A program made the translations under genes and the position numbers. Below, in pieces: positions 17,182 through 22,652 of a DNA stretch of 22,652 nucleotides; position 1 is the stretch's first letter, and each line of letters opens with the position of its first letter. A model generated the notes under the pieces. The model saw only the letters and a list, made by a program, of their open reading frames with translations. It made no database searches and had not been told where the DNA came from. The stretch covers positions 1 to 22,652 of the forward strand of contig JAJYPQ010000017.1 of assembly GCA_021795255.1 (NCBI GenBank), read 5' to 3'. This stretch comes from Pseudomonadota bacterium. GTDB lineage: Bacteria; Pseudomonadota; Gammaproteobacteria; Acidiferrobacterales; Acidiferrobacteraceae.

Positions 17182-17187
17182 ATTATA
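17182..17187 (-). promoter_or_regulatory. Perfect -10 box for the lyase-wrbA operon
   Basis: TATAAT on the minus strand lies 20 bases upstream of the lyase ATG, giving a leader of about 13 bases that holds the GAGGG ribosome binding site. No good -35 box is seen at 16-18 bases, so an activator may be needed. Confidence 0.45.
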
Positions 17188-17262
17188 ACCGAGACTTGGT
17201 CTGCGACTAGCCTTGTTTGGGTTTTGGTGAGTGCGTATCGTGCTGCTGAGAGGAGGATTGGG

Positions 17263-18042
17263 ATGAAGCTTTCAAGCCAGGATAGCGGGCGGTTTTTGCG
17301 CTTTGCCACGACACTCTCGGATCTCGCGCGGCGGATTTTGCGAGATAGACCCCTAGGCGAGATTGAGGTCTCTCTCAAGGCTGATGGTTCTTATGTGAGC
17401 GCCGCTGACCGCGATATCGAGGCGGCGTGGCGTGTGGCCATTCATAACGAGTTTCCGGATCATGGCCTCATCGGCGAGGAGTATCCGGCCGAGGCTGGCG
17501 GAAGCCCGTGGCAGTGGGTCCTTGATCCCATCGACGGCACTGACAACTTTGTCCACGGCATCATGACTTTTGGGACGCTCGTGTCCTTGCGGCATGAAGG
17601 GGAGGCGATCGTAGGCGTAGTCGACCATCCTGCGCTCGACGTCCGATTCCGCGCCGCCCAAGGCGTGGGGGCATGGCGTAACGGCGAGGCTCTTCGGATC
17701 ATCGATAGGCCAGAAGCCGCATCCCCCATCATCGCAGCGACCGCCCCTGAGAACTTTGCGAAAGGCGGGAGCGCGGAGGTATTCACCAGGCTATGCGCCG
17801 GGTTTCCCAATCTGCGCATTTATCGTGATTGTTTTGCCCATGGCTGCGTCTTTCAAGGGAGTGCCGCGGCCATGGTCGATTGGCACGCGAGGCTTTGGGA
17901 CGTATCGGCGGCCGAGGCGATTACGCGCGAGGCGGGCGGGGCTTATGTGCGCTTGGGTGGCGCTTCCGATCGCTACCAAGTGGTATTCGGTCGCCCAGGC
18001 ACGGTGTCTCGGATTGTGGCGGCCGTGGCCGCCGACATATAA
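17263..18042 (+). CDS. Inositol monophosphatase family protein (possible histidinol-phosphatase)
   Basis: This 259-residue Mg-dependent sugar-phosphate phosphatase has the family metal-site motifs in order: GEE at 71-73, WVLDPIDGTDNF at 85-96 and WDVSAAEAITREAGG at 212-226. The family covers inositol monophosphatase, fructose-1,6-bisphosphatase, CysQ-like PAP phosphatase and HisN-type histidinol-phosphatase. Nothing visible fixes the substrate, and no histidine-synthesis genes are nearby. The ATG at 17263 follows AGAGGAGGA at five bases; the frame is open further upstream but without homology and opposite the lyase gene. A weak promoter (TTGTTT, 17 bases, TATCGT, 17213-17241) could serve it. 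The methyltransferase gene follows 14 bases later and is probably co-transcribed. Confidence 0.9.
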   Translation: MKLSSQDSGRFLRFATTLSDLARRILRDRPLGEIEVSLKADGSYVSAADRDIEAAWRVAIHNEFPDHGLIGEEYPAEAGGSPWQWVLDPIDGTDNFVHGIMTFGTLVSLRHEGEAIVGVVDHPALDVRFRAAQGVGAWRNGEALRIIDRPEAASPIIAATAPENFAKGGSAEVFTRLCAGFPNLRIYRDCFAHGCVFQGSAAAMVDWHARLWDVSAAEAITREAGGAYVRLGGASDRYQVVFGRPGTVSRIVAAVAADI

Positions 18043-18056
18043 GGAGGAGTTGGCGC

Positions 18057-18719
18057 ATGGAACCAGAATTCTGGCATGAACGATGGCACGAGAACCGTAT
18101 TGGTTTTCATCAAAGCGAGGTCAACCGATTTTTGCGCCGCCATTGTGCGCGGCTCGCTGCGGCCGGCGGCAAGGGGCCGATTTTCGTGCCCCTTTGCGGA
18201 AAGAGCCGCGACATGGTGTGGTTGCGCGAGCAAGGCCATGAGGTCTTGGGCGCCGAGTTGAGCCCGCTCGCCGTAGAGGCATTTTATAAGGAAGCGGGAT
18301 GGAGCGCTACGCGTCGGGGCCGCGCGGAGTTTCTCGAGTACCAGGGGGGCGGGGTGACAATCCTTTTGGGGAACTATTTTCAACTGACGCCTACCCTGGT
18401 GGGCCCGATCTCAGCGGTTTACGACCGAGCGGCACTCATTGCTTTACCCTCTGACACTCGCAAAGCGTACGCTACGCACATGGCGGAGCTCACGCCCTCC
18501 GGGACCCCGCTTCTTCTTATTGCGCCCTTCTCTTTGAAAGACCCTGAGAGTGGCCCTCCCTTCGTGGTCTCGGGGGACGAGGTGCAGGGGCTTTTTTCAG
18601 CTCATTTTACCGTGGAGGTCCTGGAGTGCGAACGCACGACCGCGGCCGGTAGCCCAAACCTTATAGAGCAGGGTCTCGCATGGCGCGAGGAGACCACTTA
18701 TCTCCTGACCCGACGCTGA
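18057..18719 (+). CDS. tpm: Thiopurine S-methyltransferase family protein
   Basis: This 220-residue SAM-dependent methyltransferase has the hallmark bacterial TPMT opening (FWHERWHENRIGFHQSEVN), the SAM-binding motif PIFVPLCGKSRDMVWLREQGHEVLGAEL (given here only as a landmark, residues about 41-68), and a YDRAALIALP segment after it. The length matches bacterial TPMT (about 218). Bacterial members methylate thiols and, in Pseudomonas, selenium and tellurium compounds, conferring tellurite resistance. That could suit a metal-rich habitat, but the natural substrate here is unknown. The ATG at 18057 lies close behind AAGGAGGAG. It follows the phosphatase gene by 14 bases. A longer in-frame extension upstream overlaps that gene and is not coding. 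Confidence 0.92.
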   Translation: MEPEFWHERWHENRIGFHQSEVNRFLRRHCARLAAAGGKGPIFVPLCGKSRDMVWLREQGHEVLGAELSPLAVEAFYKEAGWSATRRGRAEFLEYQGGGVTILLGNYFQLTPTLVGPISAVYDRAALIALPSDTRKAYATHMAELTPSGTPLLLIAPFSLKDPESGPPFVVSGDEVQGLFSAHFTVEVLECERTTAAGSPNLIEQGLAWREETTYLLTRR

Positions 18720-18833
18720 GGGCCCCGTGGCTCGCGGCGAAGCGATAGGGGTGGGCCGGCCGGTAGCGAGCAGCGGCCCAGCGGACTAGTGGGCGCGCCC
18801 TGGCTGTGCCAAGATTAGGGCCAGGAGGGGTTC

Positions 18834-19715
18834 ATGAGTCCGCTTGAAAATATCGCTGGAGGGAGTTGGCAAGGACCGTTTCCGGATACCGCCGTCACGC
18901 GCGCGATTGCAGCGCTTGAGGGCGGCCGCCTGCTTTTTTTCCCGGAACTCGCTTTTGCCCTGCAGGCCGACGAGGTCATGTTTCTTGACCCCGCGTGCTC
19001 GGACGGACGGGCGAAGAACCTAAGTTATGACTCCGGCGCCCAAGAATTAAAGGGCACGGCCCTCCCTATGCTCGAACGGGAGCGACTGAAGGCCATGGTG
19101 GCCCGTTTTGCGAAGCAGGCGCAGGCGCTCGTTGCCAATATTTTGCCGAGCTACGTCCCGCATCTGCGTCTTGGGCGCACGAGTTACCGTCCCGTCGAGG
19201 TGAAGGAGCGTCCCGCCTCGTACCGGAAGGATGATAGCCGGCTGCATGTCGATGCCTTCCCGTCGCGACCGAATCGCGGTGAGCGCATCTTGCGCGTGTT
19301 TAGCAACGTGAATCCTAACGGTCAGGCCCGTTTGTGGCGCGTCGGCGAGCCTTTTGAGGCCTGCGCCGAGCGATTTTTGCCGCGCCTATCCCCGCCGTTT
19401 CCCGGCAAAGGCAGGTTCCTTCAGGTTTTGGGGCTGACGCGCGGCTACCGTTCGCTGTATGACCACTATATGTTGTCTTTACATGACAGCATGAAAGCGG
19501 ATGAGACCTACCAGCGGCAGTGTCCGCAGTACGAGGTACCGTTCCCGGCCGCCACGACGTGGATGGTCTTTACCGACCAGGTTTCGCATGCGGCCATGGC
19601 CGGTCAGTATGTCTTCGAGCAGACCTTCCATCTTCCAGTACAGGGCCTGCGCGATCCGGGCAGCGCCCCCTTAAAGGTGCTGGAACGTCTCCTGGCGCGC
19701 GAACTCGTGGCTTAG
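18834..19715 (+). CDS. kdoO: Kdo 3-hydroxylase-like Fe(II)/2-oxoglutarate dioxygenase
   Basis: KdoO converts the Kdo sugar of the lipid A-inner core to D-glycero-D-talo-oct-2-ulosonic acid (Ko) in Burkholderia and Yersinia. This 293-residue protein matches that family in length and pattern. The metal triad is visible as HVDAF (H138, D140) and DQVSHAAMAGQY (H252). Conserved flanks are SYRKDDSRLHVD, RILRVFSNVNP, LTRGYRSLYDHYML and LHDSMKADETYQ. The enzyme is cytosolic or peripheral and acts on a lipid A precursor. The ATG at 18834 follows an AGGAGGGG site. It lies 114 bases after the TPMT gene, with no terminator seen. The Ko modification makes the core resistant to mild acid hydrolysis, which is suggestive if the host is an acidophile. 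Confidence 0.87.
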   Translation: MSPLENIAGGSWQGPFPDTAVTRAIAALEGGRLLFFPELAFALQADEVMFLDPACSDGRAKNLSYDSGAQELKGTALPMLERERLKAMVARFAKQAQALVANILPSYVPHLRLGRTSYRPVEVKERPASYRKDDSRLHVDAFPSRPNRGERILRVFSNVNPNGQARLWRVGEPFEACAERFLPRLSPPFPGKGRFLQVLGLTRGYRSLYDHYMLSLHDSMKADETYQRQCPQYEVPFPAATTWMVFTDQVSHAAMAGQYVFEQTFHLPVQGLRDPGSAPLKVLERLLARELVA

Positions 19716-19747
19716 GCCCTTATAAGCCAAGGAAGCCTGGCGCGCGC

Positions 19748-20065
19748 CTAGAATCGCTCGATGCGCGCTTCGTACGGAAACAACAGTAGGCGATAGAGTG
19801 CGTCCCCGAACTGGATGTGGGTCGCGTTAGGGCGCCCGATAGCAAGGATATTGCCGCCATGGGGCGATAGCGCAGCAATACCGAAGCGGCGTTCGGCAAT
19901 GAGACCATCGAGGACCTCGACAAGCTCCTCTCTTGGGACCGAGCAGGTATTATCCACGATACGACAGACCCGGCCGGTATGAGTGCGACCCTCGATGATG
20001 ACGGCGTCGGGGCGTATTGACTCGGGTCCGGGACAAGGGAGATTGGGGTCAATGTAAGTCTCCAT
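19748..20065 (-). CDS. Hypothetical protein, 105 aa
   Basis: I do not recognise this 105-residue protein. It is soluble, without signal peptide or membrane span. It has two cysteines (C33 and C41 in GRVCRIVDNTCSVPREEL), a mid-helix (LVEVLDGLIAERRFGIAALS) and a glycine-rich turn (SPHGGNILAIGRP) followed by a C-terminal LYRLLLFPYEARIERF. No clear ribosome binding site precedes the ATG, but the frame has the codon bias of neighbouring genes. It lies 44 bases downstream of the NifU-domain gene on the same strand and converges on kdoO. It is probably in the same transcript as the NifU-domain gene, though a functional tie is only a guess. Confidence 0.6.
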   Translation of the reverse strand: METYIDPNLPCPGPESIRPDAVIIEGRTHTGRVCRIVDNTCSVPREELVEVLDGLIAERRFGIAALSPHGGNILAIGRPNATHIQFGDALYRLLLFPYEARIERF

Positions 20066-20109
20066 GGCCGGTATTCTAGCGCGTTGCCATCGCTCTTGTC
20101 AGGCGTCTG

Positions 20110-20490
20110 TCAGAAGGTATTGACCACCGCGCTTACCCCTGGAACCCCGCGCACCACTTTTTCTACCACATTGCGGAGGTCGAGCACTGAATTGGGGCAG
20201 CCGGCACAGGCCCCTTTCATACGGACACGAACGACCGAGCCTTGGATATCAACAAGCTCGATATCACCCCCGTCCCGCTGCAGAATTCGGCGGACATCGT
20301 CGACCGCGTCTTGGACGGCGCGGGCATCGGGAGGCGTGTCGGTCACGATCGGTTGACCCGTTTCAGCCCGCGCTGCCATGGCCTGGGCCCGAGCGATGCG
20401 GTAGGCGCTGTCCGGATCGTGCGTCTCGAGCGCGTCAAGCTCCGCTTCGGTATAAAACCGGATCGCTTGAATGTGTCCTCTCTCGCTCAT
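20110..20490 (-). CDS. NifU C-terminal domain (Nfu-type) Fe-S protein
   Basis: This 126-residue protein has a C-terminal Nfu domain (about 60-126): IQGSVVRVRMKGACAGCPNS, with the CxxC pair at C95 and C98 that binds a [4Fe-4S] cluster between two subunits, then LDLRNVVEKVVRGVPGV. Such proteins carry Fe-S clusters to target enzymes. The N-terminal 55 residues (HIQAIRFYTEAELDALETHD) are not the A-type domain of NfuA, so this is a short stand-alone type. GAGGAG lies six bases before the ATG, and a TAGAAT-like -10 box lies at 20525-20530 on the minus strand without a clear -35. The many-cluster formate dehydrogenase elsewhere in the window is a conceivable client, but nothing here links them. Confidence 0.88.
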   Translation of the reverse strand: MSERGHIQAIRFYTEAELDALETHDPDSAYRIARAQAMAARAETGQPIVTDTPPDARAVQDAVDDVRRILQRDGGDIELVDIQGSVVRVRMKGACAGCPNSVLDLRNVVEKVVRGVPGVSAVVNTF

Positions 20491-20585
20491 GGCTTACTCC
20501 TCGCGGGTCGCGCTGACAGACCCCATTCTACTCTATGTTCTTGGTCGGTTTGGTCGCCTGATTGACCGTACGGACAGGCTCCACT

Positions 20586-20601
20586 AGGCTGAAGTTCTTT
20601 C
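20586..20601 (+). repeat. Left terminal inverted repeat of the IS1634-type element
   Basis: AGGCTGAAGTTCTTTC pairs with the right terminus at 22508-22523, 13 of 16 bases. It lies 66 bases beyond the transposase stop. Confidence 0.7.
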
Positions 20602-20666
20602 GAGCACCAAGCGGTTTTCCTTTACGTTTCAATCCGATAGCTTGAAAACAGAGTGTTGGCTGCTGT

Positions 20667-22373
20667 CTACATTGGGCAGGTTTCGATCAGTTCGTAGGCG
20701 CGCTTTTGGTGAGGGTTGGGAAGAGTGAGAACGGGGAAGGTCGACCCCTCGCCGTCCGTGTGGGGGAGACGGCAGGTATTGCGCGTCACCGTGGCGAGAT
20801 CCGCGAGTAGGGTAGGGAAGCTGTGCACCGGAGTGCCATCGTCTTGGGCCTTACGGGCGACCTTACGCAGGGCTTTGGCGGAGCGCTCCGCAGGGGCGAC
20901 CGGATCGCGGGTCTCTTTGGCCTTCTGATCCTCGTCTGCGAACATCAGCTCTCGCCAAGCCGCGCGCATGTGCCACTCGACGTAATAGGAGAGCAGACAG
21001 AGGAAGATGTGAGCACGGACTCGGTCGGCTAAGCGATGGTGGATGGGTCGGATTTTGAGATCCATGGTCTTCAAGGAACGGAAGGCGCGCTCGACCTGAG
21101 CCAAGGACTTATAGCATCGCACGCAGGTGGCGGTATCCATGCGCTCGATCCCAACCGAGGTGCGAATGATATAAATACCATCGAGAGCCGCTTCCGCGGC
21201 AATGGCCTCGGTCTTACGCGCAAAAGAGAACGTGGTGTCTTGAATATCCCAGGTGAAGTGTTTGGCCATCTTGTAGCGGTCCACGATCCGACCGACCTTC
21301 AGGCCGATGTGATCTCGTCCTGTCAGGCGTCCGGCTGCGACACGGATGGCAATCTTCTGCAGGCTCTCTTCAGTGGCCGCCAGGAGGTCTTCGCGCTTAT
21401 GGCCCCGCAGTTTCCTCAACTCGGGATTGCGACAGGCGACCAAGCGCTCACCCGGATAATCGGGGTGAGACAACTCCAGCAGGTTACGTTCGTCAAACAG
21501 GTCAGGCTGCAAGGTTTTGTCTTCGATTAAGGCCCGAATGGAGACGCTCTTTAAAGCCGTGATCCAATCGATCCCCCCTTGTTCGCGAATCGCGAGGATC
21601 GCTTTTTGGGAGATCATGCCGCGGTCGCCGACCATCACGAATGACTCGATGCCGAAGTCTTGCTTCACGCGCTGGATTTCGGGCATCAAGGTGGTGGGGT
21701 CGGCCGTATTGCCCTCATGCACCGAGATCGCCACCGGACAGCCCCGATCATCGGTCATCAACCCATATTCGACTTGCAGTGTCCCGTGTCGGCCATCGCG
21801 ACTGTAGCCACGCTTGGCCAAGGGACAGGTGCTGCCTTCGAAGTAACTCGAGCTGAGGTCGTAGAGCACGAGACCGCCTTCCTCAAGGTGGCGCGTGGCG
21901 AGCTTCTTCTGGATGCGGTCCTGGCGGGCCAGCAGCCAGTCCATGGCGGCATAACAATCGTTCTCGGAGGCTTGGGTCACCCCGAAATCCTCGGCCAGTG
22001 TCGTGGTATGCCACCAGCGGGTGGTGGCGAGCTTGGTATGGGGGGCTAGGATGCGCGCGGCCACCATCGCCATGACCAGATCGCGTTCCCGACACGGCTG
22101 GGTCGCCACGAGCGAGGCGAGCCCCAGGCGCTTCATCATCAAGGCTACCGCCTGCACGTGTCCCTGGGCCAAGGAACGGGTAATCTCGAAGGATTCCGTC
22201 ACGGGTCGCAGATCCACCCCATTCAGGGCCGCCCGGATGATTTCGATCTGCGCCATCGGCAGGTGGGACAAATTGGCCAGTGTCCGCTTCTTGACCTTCT
22301 TCCCCTCGCGATAGGACTCCCGCAGCAAAATGGTGGGGGCGGCCTTGCGATTCGGGACGATATGGATATGCAT
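20667..22373 (-). CDS. IS1634-family transposase (DDE)
   Basis: This 568-residue transposase has the IS4-superfamily DDE layout: first Asp D172 in VLYDLSSSYFEG, second D250 in MVGDRGMIS and Glu E428 in LAQVERAFRSLK (the Y-x2-R/E-x3-R-x6-K region). The long distance between D250 and E428 fits the beta-strand insertion of this family. The N-terminus MHIHIVPNRKAAPTILLRES is the usual IS1634 opening, so the ATG at 22373 is chosen. A longer start at 22436 would cross the promoter and adds unrelated residues. AGTAGG just before the ATG is a weak ribosome binding site. The frame has no stops or shifts, so the element may be active. The family and catalytic residues are clear. Confidence 0.93.
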   Translation of the reverse strand: MHIHIVPNRKAAPTILLRESYREGKKVKKRTLANLSHLPMAQIEIIRAALNGVDLRPVTESFEITRSLAQGHVQAVALMMKRLGLASLVATQPCRERDLVMAMVAARILAPHTKLATTRWWHTTTLAEDFGVTQASENDCYAAMDWLLARQDRIQKKLATRHLEEGGLVLYDLSSSYFEGSTCPLAKRGYSRDGRHGTLQVEYGLMTDDRGCPVAISVHEGNTADPTTLMPEIQRVKQDFGIESFVMVGDRGMISQKAILAIREQGGIDWITALKSVSIRALIEDKTLQPDLFDERNLLELSHPDYPGERLVACRNPELRKLRGHKREDLLAATEESLQKIAIRVAAGRLTGRDHIGLKVGRIVDRYKMAKHFTWDIQDTTFSFARKTEAIAAEAALDGIYIIRTSVGIERMDTATCVRCYKSLAQVERAFRSLKTMDLKIRPIHHRLADRVRAHIFLCLLSYYVEWHMRAAWRELMFADEDQKAKETRDPVAPAERSAKALRKVARKAQDDGTPVHSFPTLLADLATVTRNTCRLPHTDGEGSTFPVLTLPNPHQKRAYELIETCPM

Positions 22374-22379
22374 GCCTAC

Positions 22380-22408
22380 TGTATAGTACACACATATCTT
22401 AATGTCAA
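22380..22408 (-). promoter_or_regulatory. Near-consensus sigma-70 promoter of the transposase
   Basis: On the minus strand TTGACA (22403-22408, perfect) and TATACA (22380-22385, five of six) are separated by exactly 17 bases. The expected transcription start, six to eight bases past the -10 box, coincides with the transposase ATG at 22373, implying a leaderless or nearly leaderless message. Confidence 0.7.
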
Positions 22409-22502
22409 GCATATTATTTGCATTGTGCATGCCCACATATCAGCGGACAAAAAACCACCCTAGGCCTTGATTTATCACATATTTTTGGGCCATTCAGGGG
22501 GT

Positions 22503-22652
22503 TTATAGGAGGAACTTCAGCTTAATCGTCAGTGGTGTCACATGCCTTTTCCACGAGGGAATCCCCGAGCGAATAGGAACAATTTCAGCGATGGGCTTGC
22601 CGTTACGGAAGACGCGTACGGGTGACCCCCCTTCAACGATATCAAAATAGTC
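22503..22652 (-). pseudogene. Phd/YefM-like antitoxin, 3' end replaced by IS terminus (5' end outside window)
   Basis: The minus-strand frame is open from the window edge to a TAA at 22503 and gives 49 residues. The stretch IVEGGSPVRVFRNGKPIAEI continues VPIRSGIPSWKRHVTPLTI. This is the C-terminal half of a prevent-host-death type antitoxin (the V-R-V-F-R-N-G-K-P-I-A-E-I-V-P core is the family strand-turn-strand). After LTIK the frame enters the IS terminal repeat, which supplies LKFLL and the stop, so the native C-terminus is lost. That C-terminal region normally wraps the toxin. No toxin frame or matching 3' remainder is visible on the far side of the element (20500-20585). It is broken in the sense of truncated, though DNA binding by the N-terminal part may survive. 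Confidence 0.65.
22508..22523 (-). repeat. Right terminal inverted repeat of the IS1634-type element
   Basis: Read on the minus strand it is AAGCTGAAGTTCCTCC and pairs with 20586-20601. It also encodes the last residues now appended to the antitoxin remnant. Confidence 0.7.

Larger units (their letters stand above)
20586..22523. mobile_element. IS1634-type insertion sequence
   Basis: The element is about 1.94 kb, with one transposase gene flanked by imperfect terminal repeats. The left end AGGCTGAAGTTCTTTC (20586-20601) and the reverse complement of the right end AAGCTGAAGTTCCTCC (22508-22523) agree at 13 of 16 bases, including ten in a row (GCTGAAGTTC). Similarity may continue five bases further out on both sides. 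No 4-8 base target duplication could be found at either proposed boundary. The outer right end sits inside an antitoxin-like gene. The element appears intact and the transposase frame is complete. Confidence 0.8.

Noticed and set aside
17163..17378. 72-residue N-terminal extension of the lyase
   Set aside because: No family member needs it, it runs across the promoter-like TATAAT, and a good ribosome binding site precedes the ATG at 17162.
18720..18833. tRNA or terminator between the methyltransferase and Kdo hydroxylase genes
   Set aside because: GC-rich partial inverted repeats are present but there is no cloverleaf and no hairpin followed by a T run.
20500..20585. Toxin gene or remainder of the antitoxin on the left flank of the insertion sequence
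   Set aside because: The minus-strand frames beside the left terminus show no antitoxin-like or toxin-like continuation.

Overview
The window is a GC-rich chromosomal segment of a Gram-negative proteobacterium, most likely gammaproteobacterial in the broad sense. The evidence is an E. coli-like L28 and a zinc-free L33, a DnaA-family Hda with an N-terminal clamp-binding motif, a Kdo 3-hydroxylase-like LPS enzyme, and a purM-purN-DUF3108 string divergent from a phosphatidyltransferase-PerM-hda string. An Acidiferrobacter/Acidithiobacillus-type lithotroph would fit, but the sequence alone does not prove it. Most of the window is chromosomal housekeeping sequence. Accessory material sits in two places: the formate dehydrogenase block on the left and the insertion sequence on the right.

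Left part (1-5790). A 5'-truncated radC is followed, on the opposite strand, by a two-gene formate dehydrogenase operon: a large Mo/W-bisPGD subunit and a DUF1641 subunit overlapping by 4 bases. rpmB and rpmG come next, then a small HNH nuclease gene closed by a strong bidirectional terminator. In E. coli radC, rpmB and rpmG are adjacent, so the dehydrogenase block looks like an insertion into an old gene neighbourhood. Its catalytic subunit has Cys-Gln where canonical formate dehydrogenases have Cys/Sec-His, and its only partner is DUF1641. Both are hallmarks of the non-canonical ForCE enzymes known from Bacillus subtilis.

Middle part (5800-12870). It holds a membrane fatty-acid desaturase with a long C-terminal extension, a small conserved-looking protein divergent from a Nudix hydrolase, and a tightly coupled three-gene unit: ECF-type sigma factor, membrane anti-sigma factor whose C-terminal half looks like a DsrE-family domain, and an exported beta-propeller protein. 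Next is the purM-purN-DUF3108 operon, also on the minus strand.

Right part (12870-22652). A CDP-alcohol phosphatidyltransferase, a PerM/AI-2E-type membrane protein and Hda form a plus-strand overlapping operon. Minus-strand aspartase/fumarase-family lyase and WrbA genes form a coupled pair. An inositol-monophosphatase-family gene, a thiopurine methyltransferase gene and a Kdo hydroxylase gene run on the plus strand. A small unknown gene and a NifU-domain protein lie on the minus strand. The window ends with an IS1634-type insertion sequence. Its outer terminus lies inside the 3' part of a Phd/YefM-like antitoxin gene, whose last codons are now supplied by the element.

The observations most worth following are the ForCE-type dehydrogenase inside the radC-rpmBG neighbourhood, the DsrE-bearing anti-sigma factor in its three-gene signalling unit, and the IS-interrupted antitoxin.
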